The position numbers and the translations under genes were made by a program. 64,000 bases of DNA from Promicromonospora sp. Populi (lineage in GTDB: Bacteria; Actinomycetota; Actinomycetes; Actinomycetales; Cellulomonadaceae). Below the pieces are notes generated by a model. That model worked only from the letters and a program-made list of their open reading frames with translations, was not told the DNA's origin and did not search any database. Shown in pieces: positions 32,238 to 40,426 of this stretch (within the stretch, counting starts at the first letter, position 1; each line of letters begins with the position of its first letter). The stretch covers positions 4,588,001 to 4,652,000 of the forward strand of contig NZ_CP163528.1 of NCBI RefSeq assembly GCF_041081105.1. The letters run 5' to 3'.

Positions 32238-35200
32238 GTGTCCTTCGCCGCAGCACCGCGCCGCCCTTCCGGCAGCGCCCCTCGAGCCCGACGCCGTAGT
32301 CCGCTAGGGGTGGCGATCATCGTGATCGCCGTCTTGATCGCAGCCCTGCTTCTCCTGGCCCAGTTCTGGACCGAGGTGATGTGGTTCAGCCAGCTCGGGT
32401 TCTCCCAGGTGATCTGGACCGAGTGGGGCACCCGCGCAGCCCTGTTCGTCGCCGGGTTCGTAGTGATGGCCGGGGCCGTGTTCTGGTCGTTCACCGCGGC
32501 CTACCGCTCCCGCCCCGTGTACGCGCCGAGCACCCCCGAGCAGGCAACGCTCGACCAGTACCGGGAGGCGGTCGAGCCGCTGCGCCGCGTGGTGATGATC
32601 GCCGCGCCAGTGCTCGTCGGCTTCTTCGCCGGCGTCGCGGCGTCGGCGCAGTGGCGCACGGTGCTGCTGGCCCTCAACAGCGAGCCCTTCGGCGAGGTCG
32701 ACCCCGAGTTCCAGATGGACCTCGGGTTCTTCGTCTTCACGCTGCCCGCGCTGCGGTTCTCCGTCGGGTTCCTCATCTCGGTGGTGGTGATCGCGGGCAT
32801 CGCCGGGCTGATCACGCACTACCTCTACGGCGGCCTCCGGGTCGGCCCCGCCGCAGCGGGCGGACCGCGCACCACCACCGCCGCGCGCGTCCACCTCGCC
32901 GTCATCGGCGCTGTGCTCCTGCTGCTGATCGCCGCCAACTACTGGCTGGACCGGTACTCGATCCTGACCAACGCGGGCGACCGGTTCGACGGCGCCTCGT
33001 ACGCCGACGTGCACGCGGTGATCCCCGCCAGGGGCATCCTCACCGTGGTCGCCATCTTCGTCGCCGCGCTGTTCGTCGTCACCGCGTTCCGCGGCGACTG
33101 GCGCCTGCCGGCGATCGGCGTCGGCCTGATGGTCGTGTCCGCCATCGCGATCGGCGGCATCTACCCCGCCGTCGTCCAGCGCTTCCAGGTGAACCCGAAC
33201 GCGCAGGAGCTGGAGGCCGAGTACATCCAGCGCAACATCGACGCGACCTTGGCAGCGTTCGACATCGACGAGGTCGAGACGCAGCAGTACGACGCGACGA
33301 CCGAGGCGGAGGAGGGCGCGCTGCGGGCCGACGCCGACACGGCGGCCTCGATCCGCCTGCTCGACCCGCAGATCGTGTCGCCGTCGTTCCGCCAGCTCCA
33401 GCAGAACCGGCAGTACTACAACTTCGCGGACTCCCTGTCGGTCGACCGCTACGAGATCGACGGCGAGCTCCGCGACACCGTGATCGCGGTGCGTGAACTC
33501 AACCTCGACGGCCTTGGCCAGAGCCAGCGCAACTGGGTCAACGACCACACCGTGTACACGCACGGCTACGGCGTCGTCGCCGCGTACGGCAACCAGCCGG
33601 GCCCGGACGGTCGCCCGGCGTTCTTCGAGGGCAGCATCCCGTCCCAGGGCGCTATCACCGACCTCGAGGGCGAGTACGAGCCGCGCATCTACTTCAGCCC
33701 CAGCACCACGACGTACTCGATCGTCGGGGCGCCCGAGGGCACCGAGGCGTGGGAGCTCGACTACCAGGCCGACAGCGTGGAGGAGAACGGTGGCCAGGTG
33801 AACACCACGTTCACCGGCGACGCCGGGCCGGAGGTCGGATCCTTCGCCAGCAAGCTGCTGTTCGCCCTGCGGTTCGGCGAGGAGCAGCTCCTGTTCTCCG
33901 ACCGGGTGACGACCGAGTCGCAGATCCTCTACGACCGTGACCCGCAGGAGCGGGTCAGCAAGGTCGCGCCGTGGCTCACGCTCGACAACCGGGTGTACCC
34001 GGCGGTCGTGGACGGCCGCGTGAAGTGGATCGTCGACGCGTACACCACCAGCGACGCCGTCCCGTACTCCACGTCGACCCCGCTCGACGAGGCGGTCGCG
34101 GACACGCTCACCACCGCGTCGGGCGCCCCCGTCGAGCTGCCGGAGGAGGTCAACTACATCCGCAACTCGGTGAAGGCCACGGTCGACGCCTACGACGGTT
34201 CGGTCGACCTGTACGCATGGGACGCCGAGGACCCGGTCCTGCAGGCCTGGACCAACATCTTCCCGACGTCGGTCCAGCCGATGTCGGAGATCTCCGGCGA
34301 TCTGATGAGCCACGTGCGCTACCCCGAGGACCTGTTCAAGGTGCAGCGCACCCTGCTCAGCCAGTACCACGTGACCGACTCCGCCGAGTTCTTCTCGGGC
34401 CAGGACTTCTGGAACAACCCGACCGACCCGACGGCGGACGCGACCACCACCGCCCCGCTGCAGCCGCCGTACTACCTGACGCTGCAGATGCCGGGCCAGG
34501 AGGACTCGTCGTTCTCGCTGACCTCCACGTTCATCCCGGGCGGTAACACCGACCGCGAGGTGCTCACCGGGTTCCTCGCCGCGGACGCCGACGCCGGGAA
34601 CGAGGCCGGCGTCGTCGCGGAGGACTACGGCACGTTGCGCCTGCTGGAGCTCCCACGAGATACGACCGTGCCTGGCCCAGGCCAGGTGCAGAACAACTTC
34701 GACTCGAACCCGACGATCTCCGAGCAGCTGAACATCCTGGAGCTCGGCTCGTCCACGGTGCGGCGCGGCAACCAGCTGACCCTGCCCGTCGGCGGCGGCC
34801 TGCTGTACGTGCAGCCGGTCTACATCCAGTCGACCGGTGGCACGCAGTTCCCGCTGCTGCGCAGGGTGCTGGTCGCGTTCGGTGACGACATCGGGTTCGC
34901 CGAGACGCTCGACGAGGCACTGGACCAGGTGTTCGGCGGTGACTCGGGTGCCGAGGCCGGCGACGCGGACGCGGCCGAGGACGAGGCCCCGACAGCCCCG
35001 CCCACGGAGGGGGAGCCGGGCACCGAGCCCACCCCGACGCCGACACCGTCCGACGAGCCGACCGGCGAGGCGCCGACCTCGGAGCTGGACGCCGCGCTGC
35101 AGGATGCGGCGGCTGCGCTGGAGGACTCCGATGCCGCGCAGCGGGCTGGCGACTGGGCAGCCTACGGCGAGGCACAGGATCGGCTGCAGGCGGCTCTCGA

Positions 35201-35240
35201 GGCCGCGATAGCTGCCGAGGAGGCGCAGGGCGGTTCGTGA
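32238..35240 (+). CDS. UPF0182 family large membrane protein
   Basis: 1000 residues, the usual size. About seven membrane helices occupy the first ~320 residues (for example VAIIVIAVLIAALLLLAQFW and LAVIGAVLLLLIAANYW). A ~570-residue extracytoplasmic domain with signatures such as YYNFADSLSVDRY, WVNDHTVYTHGYG and RIYFSPSTTTYSIVG follows. The C-terminus is an acidic/Pro tail and a short Ala-rich helix. The function is unknown. The GTG at 32238 was chosen because the Arg-rich pre-membrane segment begins there. A near-perfect terminator lies 50 bp downstream. Confidence 0.93.
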   Translation: MSFAAAPRRPSGSAPRARRRSPLGVAIIVIAVLIAALLLLAQFWTEVMWFSQLGFSQVIWTEWGTRAALFVAGFVVMAGAVFWSFTAAYRSRPVYAPSTPEQATLDQYREAVEPLRRVVMIAAPVLVGFFAGVAASAQWRTVLLALNSEPFGEVDPEFQMDLGFFVFTLPALRFSVGFLISVVVIAGIAGLITHYLYGGLRVGPAAAGGPRTTTAARVHLAVIGAVLLLLIAANYWLDRYSILTNAGDRFDGASYADVHAVIPARGILTVVAIFVAALFVVTAFRGDWRLPAIGVGLMVVSAIAIGGIYPAVVQRFQVNPNAQELEAEYIQRNIDATLAAFDIDEVETQQYDATTEAEEGALRADADTAASIRLLDPQIVSPSFRQLQQNRQYYNFADSLSVDRYEIDGELRDTVIAVRELNLDGLGQSQRNWVNDHTVYTHGYGVVAAYGNQPGPDGRPAFFEGSIPSQGAITDLEGEYEPRIYFSPSTTTYSIVGAPEGTEAWELDYQADSVEENGGQVNTTFTGDAGPEVGSFASKLLFALRFGEEQLLFSDRVTTESQILYDRDPQERVSKVAPWLTLDNRVYPAVVDGRVKWIVDAYTTSDAVPYSTSTPLDEAVADTLTTASGAPVELPEEVNYIRNSVKATVDAYDGSVDLYAWDAEDPVLQAWTNIFPTSVQPMSEISGDLMSHVRYPEDLFKVQRTLLSQYHVTDSAEFFSGQDFWNNPTDPTADATTTAPLQPPYYLTLQMPGQEDSSFSLTSTFIPGGNTDREVLTGFLAADADAGNEAGVVAEDYGTLRLLELPRDTTVPGPGQVQNNFDSNPTISEQLNILELGSSTVRRGNQLTLPVGGGLLYVQPVYIQSTGGTQFPLLRRVLVAFGDDIGFAETLDEALDQVFGGDSGAEAGDADAAEDEAPTAPPTEGEPGTEPTPTPTPSDEPTGEAPTSELDAALQDAAAALEDSDAAQRAGDWAAYGEAQDRLQAALEAAIAAEEAQGGS

Positions 35241-35290
35241 CGCTTGTTGCACACTGACTGCTCGCGTTGGCTGACCTGGTCAGTCGCACA

Positions 35291-35327
35291 GGAAAGGCTC
35301 CCCGGTCTCACACCGGGGAGCCTTTCC
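35291..35327. terminator. Perfect 16-bp terminator hairpin between convergent genes
   Basis: Arms GGAAAGGCTCCCCGGT (35291-35306) and its exact complement (35312-35327) around loop CTCAC. The A/T-rich outer ends give it a bidirectional terminator look. It serves the UPF0182 gene and the convergent gene at 35338. Confidence 0.88.
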
Positions 35328-35337
35328 CATGTTCGAG

Positions 35338-36153
35338 TCAGCCGAGCCGGCGGGCCACCACCACCGAGTTGATGACGTCGTCGGCGGGGTGCACCACCTC
35401 CAGCACCTCGAAGCCCGGCATCGCACCCAGGTCCACCGGCGGGTACAGGAGGGTGCGCAGGCCGCGCGCGCTGCGCGCGAGCAGCGTGGCCCCGGGCCGC
35501 ATGTTGCTGCCCACCTCCCGCAGGATCGCCGCCTTGTCCGACGGCGTATCGCCCACCAGCGCGGCCAGCACCACGGCATCGTGGCTCGTGAGGTCGACGG
35601 CGGCGGCGTCTGCCAGCTCGAACCGGACAGCCGCGGTCCCGAGCCGGGTGCTCACCCGCCGGGCGAGGGCGACCGCGGCGGGATCGCGGTCCAGGCCGAC
35701 GACGGGGACGCCGAGCGTGTCGGCGTAGCCGAGGGCGCTGAGGGGGAGCGGCCCGCAGCCCAGGACGGCGACCGACGCCGGCGCGGCGCCCGAGCGGAGG
35801 AGCAGTCGGACCTCCAGGGCCGTGAGCCGGTCGTAGTTGTCGAGGTACGGAAACGCGGCCAGTGTGGCCCGCGGGTCCGGCTCGGTTGCGATGTGCTCCG
35901 CCCAGGTGTGCTCGAGCGCGGTCTCGCCGCGCGCGGAGAGCTCCCGGATGGCGTCCCTGCGGCTGTTGACACCCGGATGCGTCAGGATGTCGTGGGACTG
36001 GCGCTCCGGCGCCGCCAGGACCGCCTGCACCAGATCACCGAACAGGGCGTTGGTCTGCGGACCCGGCCGCAGGTCGGGGAGGGCGGTCAGCTGGTCGGCG
36101 AGGTGGACGATCCGGTCGGCGGTCAGGGTGGTTTCGCTCAGCTCCGTCGTCAT
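35338..36153 (-). CDS. Nicotianamine synthase-like protein
   Basis: 271 residues from the ATG at 36153. It has a helical N-terminal part with FPYLDNYDRLTALEVRLL, then a methyltransferase-like Rossmann core: VAVLGCGPLPLSALG (SAM-binding loop), VVGLDRDPAAVALAR, and DAVVLAALVG followed by NMRPGATLLARSARGLR. These are hallmarks of the nicotianamine synthase family, which joins aminobutyrate units from SAM. Bacterial relatives (CntL type) make precursors of opine metallophores, but no opine dehydrogenase or metal exporter is encoded nearby. The product and role are therefore uncertain. It diverges from the initiator tRNA. Confidence 0.82.
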   Translation of the reverse strand: MTTELSETTLTADRIVHLADQLTALPDLRPGPQTNALFGDLVQAVLAAPERQSHDILTHPGVNSRRDAIRELSARGETALEHTWAEHIATEPDPRATLAAFPYLDNYDRLTALEVRLLLRSGAAPASVAVLGCGPLPLSALGYADTLGVPVVGLDRDPAAVALARRVSTRLGTAAVRFELADAAAVDLTSHDAVVLAALVGDTPSDKAAILREVGSNMRPGATLLARSARGLRTLLYPPVDLGAMPGFEVLEVVHPADDVINSVVVARRLG

Positions 36154-36222
36154 GGTGTCGATCGTTCCACGGCCGGATCGGTTCGATCGTCTGTGACCTG
36201 CGTCTCGACCGCCCGACCCGGT

Positions 36223-36252
36223 TTGCACATCGCTGCTGGACGTGCGTAAAGT
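36223..36252 (+). promoter_or_regulatory. Promoter of initiator tRNA
   Basis: -35 TTGCAC (36223-36228), 18-bp spacer, -10 TAAAGT (36247-36252), placing transcription start a few bases before the tRNA at 36265. Confidence 0.65.
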
Positions 36253-36264
36253 AAGGGCTACCGA

Positions 36265-36338
36265 CGCGGGGTGGAGCAGCTCGGTAGCTCGCTGGGCTCA
36301 TAACCCAGAGGTCGCAGGTTCAAATCCTGCCCCCGCTA
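36265..36338 (+). tRNA. Initiator tRNA-fMet (CAT)
   Basis: A 74-nt cloverleaf: acceptor CGCGGGG / CCCCGC with an unpaired first base, D arm GAGC...GCTC, anticodon stem CTGGG-CTCATAA-CCCAG with anticodon CAT, T arm GCAGG-TTCAAAT-CCTGC. The first-pair mismatch and three consecutive G-C pairs in the anticodon stem mark it as the initiator. CCA is not encoded (ACA follows). A promoter precedes and a T-tailed terminator follows. Confidence 0.96.
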
Positions 36339-36366
36339 CAAATCGATGTCGCAGGACATCGCGGAC

Positions 36367-36403
36367 AGCCGGACCTACGAAATCGTAGGTCCGGCTGTTT
36401 TTT
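36367..36403 (+). terminator. Intrinsic terminator after tRNA-fMet
   Basis: 14-bp stem AGCCGGACCTACGA / TCGTAGGTCCGGCT (36367-36380 and 36383-36396), 2-nt loop, then GTTTTTTG. A smaller hairpin CGATGTC-GCAG-GACATCG (36344-36361) lies between it and the tRNA. Confidence 0.9.
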
Positions 36404-36404
36404 G

Positions 36405-36570
36405 TTTGCGGGTTGGTCCGGGTGGTCGGCCGGTGGGTTGGCACGCTCACGGCTCGGTCCACCTGACCGACGAGAAGGGCCAGAAGGTCGCCGAGCCGGT
36501 CCTCGTCTCGATCGAGCTCGACCGCATCACGCTGCCTGAGGCCAGGGTGATGTCCATGCCGACACTATGA
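36405..36570 (+). other. Possible gene remnant between tRNA and MarR gene
   Basis: A frame ending at 36570 reads protein-like at its end (GWHAHGSVHLTDEKGQ, then PVLVSIELDRITLPEAR), but its only ATG (36346) lies before the tRNA terminator, so it would run through the terminator stem. It may be the tail of a decayed gene. I do not recognise a family. The rest of the gap to 36633 holds only the MarR-box-like site. Confidence 0.3.
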
Positions 36571-36573
36571 GGC

Positions 36574-36587
36574 TGTCCTAAGGGACA
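36574..36587. promoter_or_regulatory. Putative MarR box upstream of marR
   Basis: TGTCC-TAAG-GGACA (36574-36587), a 5-bp dyad 45 bp before the MarR start. The half-site TGTCCT recurs in the SDR promoter dyad at 38086-38129. Confidence 0.5.
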
Positions 36588-36632
36588 ATAAAGATCCGAA
36601 GTGGCCTGAGCCGCGCGGACTAGGATTAGGGG

Positions 36633-37166
36633 ATGGTCGATCCTCCTGCTGAGCTCTCGCCACGAAAGTTGCTCATGCCGCGGGACTTCGCCTATCGCTC
36701 CGAGCTGCTCGCGAGCTTGAGCGCGCTGATCCTGCTGTGGGAGTCGCCTGGACTGCAGAGCGAGATTCTCACCTCCAGTGGTGAGCCGATTGATCAGCCG
36801 GCACATCAGGCCCTGCGCCATCTGGCTGCGGCGCAGCCCATGCGGCCAAGTGATCTGGCGCAGGCGATGGGTACCGGGGCGTCAAACGTGAGCAAGATCG
36901 TCCGGCGCCTCGAAGAGGGTGGCTTCGTCGTTCGCGAGCGTGATCCCGAGGACACTCGGTCGACGCTGATCGCCTTGACCCCGCAGGGCGTGTCGGCAGC
37001 GCACCACATCTATGACCTAGGGGACGACATGATCGCGCAGGTCCTGGTCGGCTGGTCGCAGCGCGACGTCAGCCGCTTCACCGAGCTGACCAAGCGGTTC
37101 GTCACCGACGCGATCGCGGCCGCCGAGGACATGCGTCACTCCGGACTCCGCCGACGGCCGCAGTGA
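36633..37166 (+). CDS. MarR family transcriptional regulator
   Basis: 177 residues. The winged helix spans ~65-125 (LRHLAAAQPMRPSDLAQAMG, SNVSKIVRRLEEGGFVVRERDPEDTRSTLIALTPQG), flanked by dimerisation helices. The start ATG at 36633 is the first in a protein-like frame. The gene converges on an SDR oxidoreductase whose promoter contains half-sites like those in front of this gene, so the SDR may be its target. The ligand is unknown. Confidence 0.9.
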   Translation: MVDPPAELSPRKLLMPRDFAYRSELLASLSALILLWESPGLQSEILTSSGEPIDQPAHQALRHLAAAQPMRPSDLAQAMGTGASNVSKIVRRLEEGGFVVRERDPEDTRSTLIALTPQGVSAAHHIYDLGDDMIAQVLVGWSQRDVSRFTELTKRFVTDAIAAAEDMRHSGLRRRPQ

Positions 37167-37222
37167 GCGGGCCGCACTGAGGCGGCCACACCTGGCGAGC
37201 GGCCGGCGGGCGGATGGAAGGC

Positions 37223-38059
37223 CTACGAGGGAAAGTCGGCGCTCCGGGAAAGCTGCTCGCTGCCGCGAAGATCTGACATGGTTGCCCCCATGGCGGCGGT
37301 CGCGGTGTCGAAGCCCAGGCTGCCGAGCACCAGGCGCTGCGGTGGCTGATCCTGCTCCATCGCCTGCAGGATCGCCTCGACGCCGCGCACGGGATCGCCG
37401 GGTTGCTTGCCGTCCTGGTCGATCATCGACCGGCGCATCGCGTCGAGCTGGGCGAGATAGGCGTCGACGGTCTCCCGGACGGGCTCGTCCTCGAAGCCGG
37501 AGTACGCGCGTGTACGGAAGGCCCCGGGCTCGACGGCTAGCACCTTGATGCCGAACTCGGCCACCTCGTGGCGCAGCACCTCTGTCATGCCCTCGAGCGC
37601 GAACTTGGCCGCGGTGTAGAAGCCGAACCCGGGTATGCCGGTCAGCCCGGCCACCGAGGACATGTTCACGATCCACCCGGTGCCCCTGGCCCTCATGCCA
37701 GGGAGGACCGCTCGCGTCATAGTGAGCACCGCATAGAAGTTAAGGTCGATCACCCGGCGTGCATCCTCGATCGGCATGCCCTCGATCGACCCATACCAGC
37801 CTCGACCTGCGTTGTTCACCAGCACGTCGATCCCGCCGAAGTGTGCCTCGGCCTCGGCGACCCCGTCGCGCACCTGCCGCTCGTCCGTCACGTCGAGCTT
37901 GAGGACCAGCACCCGCTCTCCGTACGAAGCGGCCCAGTCGGAGAGCTCCTCGGGCCGTCGTGAGGTGATCGCCACGCGATCCCCACGTCCGAGCGCGCCC
38001 TCGGCGAAGGTAAGGCCGAAGCCTCCGGGTGTTCCGCCTGTGATAAGCCAAGTCCTCAT
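37223..38059 (-). CDS. SDR family oxidoreductase
   Basis: 278 residues from the ATG at 38059, preceded by GAGGACG. NAD(P) motif TGGTPGGFG (~6-14), NNAGRGWYG (~82), serine in NMSSVAGL (~133) and catalytic YTAAK (~148-152). This is the classical SDR layout, with an EPGAFRT segment after the catalytic helix. NADP preference is likely from SRRPEE after the second strand. The substrate is unknown. A long dyad overlaps its promoter, suggesting repression by the neighbouring MarR protein. Confidence 0.92.
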   Translation of the reverse strand: MRTWLITGGTPGGFGLTFAEGALGRGDRVAITSRRPEELSDWAASYGERVLVLKLDVTDERQVRDGVAEAEAHFGGIDVLVNNAGRGWYGSIEGMPIEDARRVIDLNFYAVLTMTRAVLPGMRARGTGWIVNMSSVAGLTGIPGFGFYTAAKFALEGMTEVLRHEVAEFGIKVLAVEPGAFRTRAYSGFEDEPVRETVDAYLAQLDAMRRSMIDQDGKQPGDPVRGVEAILQAMEQDQPPQRLVLGSLGFDTATAAMGATMSDLRGSEQLSRSADFPS

Positions 38060-38085
38060 TGCCGTCCTCACAGATATCGAGCCAT

Positions 38086-38129
38086 TTACTGTCCTTACAG
38101 ACAGCATAACCTGTCGGCAAGGACAGTAA
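38086..38129. promoter_or_regulatory. Operator-like dyad in SDR promoter
   Basis: Perfect 11-bp arms TTACTGTCCTT (38086-38096) and AAGGACAGTAA (38119-38129), with a second weaker pair CAGACAG / CTGTCGG inside. It lies 27 bp upstream of the SDR start and just before the convergent end of the next SDR gene. Confidence 0.65.
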
Positions 38130-38148
38130 TTCCCGCGCGGTCTGTCGC

Positions 38149-38892
38149 TCAGATGTTGAACCCTCCGGAGACTTCGATCGACTGGGCGTTGACCCAGCGG
38201 TTGTCGTCGGAGAGCAGGCTCGCGATGACATCACCGACCTCGTCGGGCTCGCCGACCCGGCCCAGCGCCGTGGCCCCGGCCAGCTGCGCCTCGAACTCGT
38301 CGTTCAGGCCGCCGCCCAGCTCGGTGCGGATCGCGCCGGGCGCAATCGAGTTCGCCCGGATCTGGCGGTCGCCGAACTCCTTGGCCATGTATCGGGTCAG
38401 GACCTCGAGGCCGCCCTTGAAGCTCGCGTACGGCGCGACGCCGATGGTCGCCACGCGGCTTGTCGCGCTGACGAGGTTCACGATCTGACCACCGTCGGCG
38501 ATCAGTGGCAGCAGGGTCTGGGTGAGGAAGAACGGGCCTTTGAGGTGCACGCGGAACAGGCCGTCGAACTGCTCCTCGGTGACGGTGGCGATGGGGTTGT
38601 AGAGGCCGTAGCCGGCGTTGTTGACCAGGTGGTCGAAGTCGGTCCGGCCCCAGGTCTCCTGCAGCGTGCTGCTGACCGTCGTGGCGAAGGCGGGGAAGGT
38701 GGTGGTGTCGGTGACGTCGAGCGCCAGTGCTACCGCCGTGCCGCCGTCGGCGTTGATCTTGCCGACGACGTCCGCTGCCGCGTCCGGGTTGCTGTTGTAG
38801 GTGATGATGACGCCAAGGCCGTGCCGGGCGCAGGCGAGTGCTGTGGCGGCGCCGATACCGCGGCTGCCGCCGGTGATGATCACGATGTTCAT
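38149..38892 (-). CDS. SDR family oxidoreductase
   Basis: 247 residues from the ATG at 38892, with GGGAGGAACT upstream. TGGSRGIG (~7-14), NNAGYGLYNP (~88), SATSRVA (~140) and the catalytic YASFK (~153-157; Tyr-x3-Lys). The C-terminus (VNAQSIEVSGGFNI) is typical of 3-oxoacyl-reductase-like SDRs. The substrate is unknown. It is the second gene after the MazG-like start in a same-strand row (MazG-like protein downstream), 24 bp apart, so probably co-transcribed with it. Confidence 0.92.
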   Translation of the reverse strand: MNIVIITGGSRGIGAATALACARHGLGVIITYNSNPDAAADVVGKINADGGTAVALALDVTDTTTFPAFATTVSSTLQETWGRTDFDHLVNNAGYGLYNPIATVTEEQFDGLFRVHLKGPFFLTQTLLPLIADGGQIVNLVSATSRVATIGVAPYASFKGGLEVLTRYMAKEFGDRQIRANSIAPGAIRTELGGGLNDEFEAQLAGATALGRVGEPDEVGDVIASLLSDDNRWVNAQSIEVSGGFNI

Positions 38893-38916
38893 AGTTCCTC
38901 CCACGGGGGCGGCGCG

Positions 38917-39291
38917 TCAGCCGCGGAGCCCGTCTCGTATCTTCTGCATGGTCTCGGCGTAGGCGGCTGGGAGGTCGACGTCGAGCCTGTCGGCCAGGAC
39001 GAAGAGCCACCACATGCACTCGGCGAGCTTGTGCTTGAGCTCGGCGTCGAAGTCGCCGTCGATGTCCCAGGTGTGCTCGGCGGCCAGGACGAGACGGCCC
39101 ACGTAGGCGGCGTCGTTGGTGAATCCGACGGCCAGCTCGGGCAGGGTCCAGGTGCGCTGCAGGATGCGCTGTTCGATCTGCTCGTACAGGGCGCGCACCT
39201 CCAGGGCGGTGGCGCCGGCGCCGGCCAGGGTCTGCTGGTCCGGGTCATGCTCGGCCGCACTGCCTGCGGCGGGGGACTTGATGCCGGTCAT
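38917..39291 (-). CDS. MazG-like nucleotide pyrophosphohydrolase domain protein
   Basis: 124 residues from the ATG at 39291, with GAGAGGAATC upstream. It is all alpha-helical with LPELAVGFTNDAAYVGRLVL, then DFDAELKHKLAECMWWLFVLADRL, matching MazG-like/all-alpha NTP-PPase proteins. The expected acidic ligand pattern is partly visible (E..K..E and a late D). It may hydrolyse non-canonical NTPs, or use the fold for another purpose. It lies upstream of the SDR gene on the same strand, with a 24-bp gap. Confidence 0.75.
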   Translation of the reverse strand: MTGIKSPAAGSAAEHDPDQQTLAGAGATALEVRALYEQIEQRILQRTWTLPELAVGFTNDAAYVGRLVLAAEHTWDIDGDFDAELKHKLAECMWWLFVLADRLDVDLPAAYAETMQKIRDGLRG

Positions 39292-39482
39292 GTCGATTCC
39301 TCTCGGGCGTGAGCCCAGGCGCGGGGCGGAGTGTGGTGATCTCCAGAACCCGTGCCATCGAAGTGCCCTCTCGTGCAGTGGTACGCACCGGGGATCCGGC
39401 ACAGCTCCAGCCTGCGGTGCGCCAGGACAGCGGAGAAGGCAGTGGCTCCCTGGGTGTGGCACACCCTGGCTCCCGGGACGTC
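39292..39482. other. Short gap without a gene
   Basis: 191 bp between the MazG-like start and the end of the MmyB-type regulator gene on the same strand. I see no gene or convincing hairpin; it presumably holds the promoter of the MazG-SDR pair. Confidence 0.5.
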
Positions 39483-40331
39483 CTACTTCGGGTCGGCGTG
39501 CTCCGTGGAAGCCGTGCGGTCGGCTGCGACGGTGCCGAGGAGCGCGAGCGAGTCGGCGCTGGCCGATCCGGCTGCAGCGGTGGCGACCGTGAGCTGCTGT
39601 CCCGGTGCGTCCCGGCTCTCGAACGTCTGGTAGACCAGCTCAAGCTGCCCGACGGCGGGGTGGTCGATGCGCTTGGTCGTCGCGCTCAGGCCGGACACGC
39701 GGTGGTCCTGCCACAGTCGCGCGAAGTCCGGGCTCTCCTTCTCCATCCGGGACACCAGGGCGGACACCTCCGGGTGCACCGGGCTGAATCCCGCCGCGAG
39801 CCGCAGCGCGCTGACCGCGGCGCGCGCGATGTGCTCCCAGTCCATGAAGTACCCGCGCGAGGCAGGGCTGGTGAACAGGTAGGGCACGGCTCCCCGGGCT
39901 ACCTGTTCGGTGCCGAGCAGCTCCCCGGCCACCGGGTTGGTGGCCAGGATCCGGAACGCCGGGTTGACGACGTACGCGGCCACGTTCGGCATGCTCTCGA
40001 GCAGACGCACCATGTCCGGGCCTACCCGGTCGCTCGTGGTCAGCGTGGCCGGGGTCAGGCGGGCCAGCCGGAACGCGTGCGCCCGCGCGTCCGGGCCCAG
40101 CCGCAATGCGGTGCAGATCGCCTCGACGACCTGGGCCGACGGCGTCCGCTCACGTCCCTGCTCCAGGCGTGCGTAGTAGTCGGCACTGACCCCCGCCAGG
40201 ACGGCCACCTCCTCTCGCCGCAGACCCTTGACCCGCCGGGAGCCGGCCGTCGGCAGGCCGACGTCCTGCGGGGAGACCCGGGCACGCTGTGCCGTGAGGA
40301 ACTCCCCGAACGCGTTCTGAATCGTTGCCAT
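39483..40331 (-). CDS. XRE/MmyB-type transcriptional regulator
   Basis: 282 residues. An N-terminal helix-turn-helix (GLRREEVAVLAGVSADYYARLEQGRERTPS in its usual place, ~37-65) is followed by the MmyB-like PAS-related ligand-binding domain (VAAYVVNPAFRILATNPVAGELLG; then YFMDWEHIARAAVSALR; HPAVGQLEL). In Streptomyces, this family often sits beside and controls SDR oxidoreductase genes, which fits the two SDR genes here. The ligand may be a fatty acid or similar molecule. Confidence 0.92.
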   Translation of the reverse strand: MATIQNAFGEFLTAQRARVSPQDVGLPTAGSRRVKGLRREEVAVLAGVSADYYARLEQGRERTPSAQVVEAICTALRLGPDARAHAFRLARLTPATLTTSDRVGPDMVRLLESMPNVAAYVVNPAFRILATNPVAGELLGTEQVARGAVPYLFTSPASRGYFMDWEHIARAAVSALRLAAGFSPVHPEVSALVSRMEKESPDFARLWQDHRVSGLSATTKRIDHPAVGQLELVYQTFESRDAPGQQLTVATAAAGSASADSLALLGTVAADRTASTEHADPK

Positions 40332-40426
40332 GCGTTCGAGGCTACGCGCGGACCGGCCGTGGACCCGGGGTGCCGACTCCAGACCTCCACTCGTTGTGAA
40401 GCCGCTCCGGAGCGGGCCGCCGACGT

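Noticed and set aside
32304..35252. 982-codon minus-strand open frame
   Set aside because: Antisense to the UPF0182 gene; low-complexity Val/Arg/Gly sequence typical of shadows in high-GC DNA.
36346..36570. 74-codon ORF after the initiator tRNA as a real gene
   Set aside because: Its start lies before a strong T-tailed terminator and no ribosome-binding site is visible; only a possible remnant was kept.
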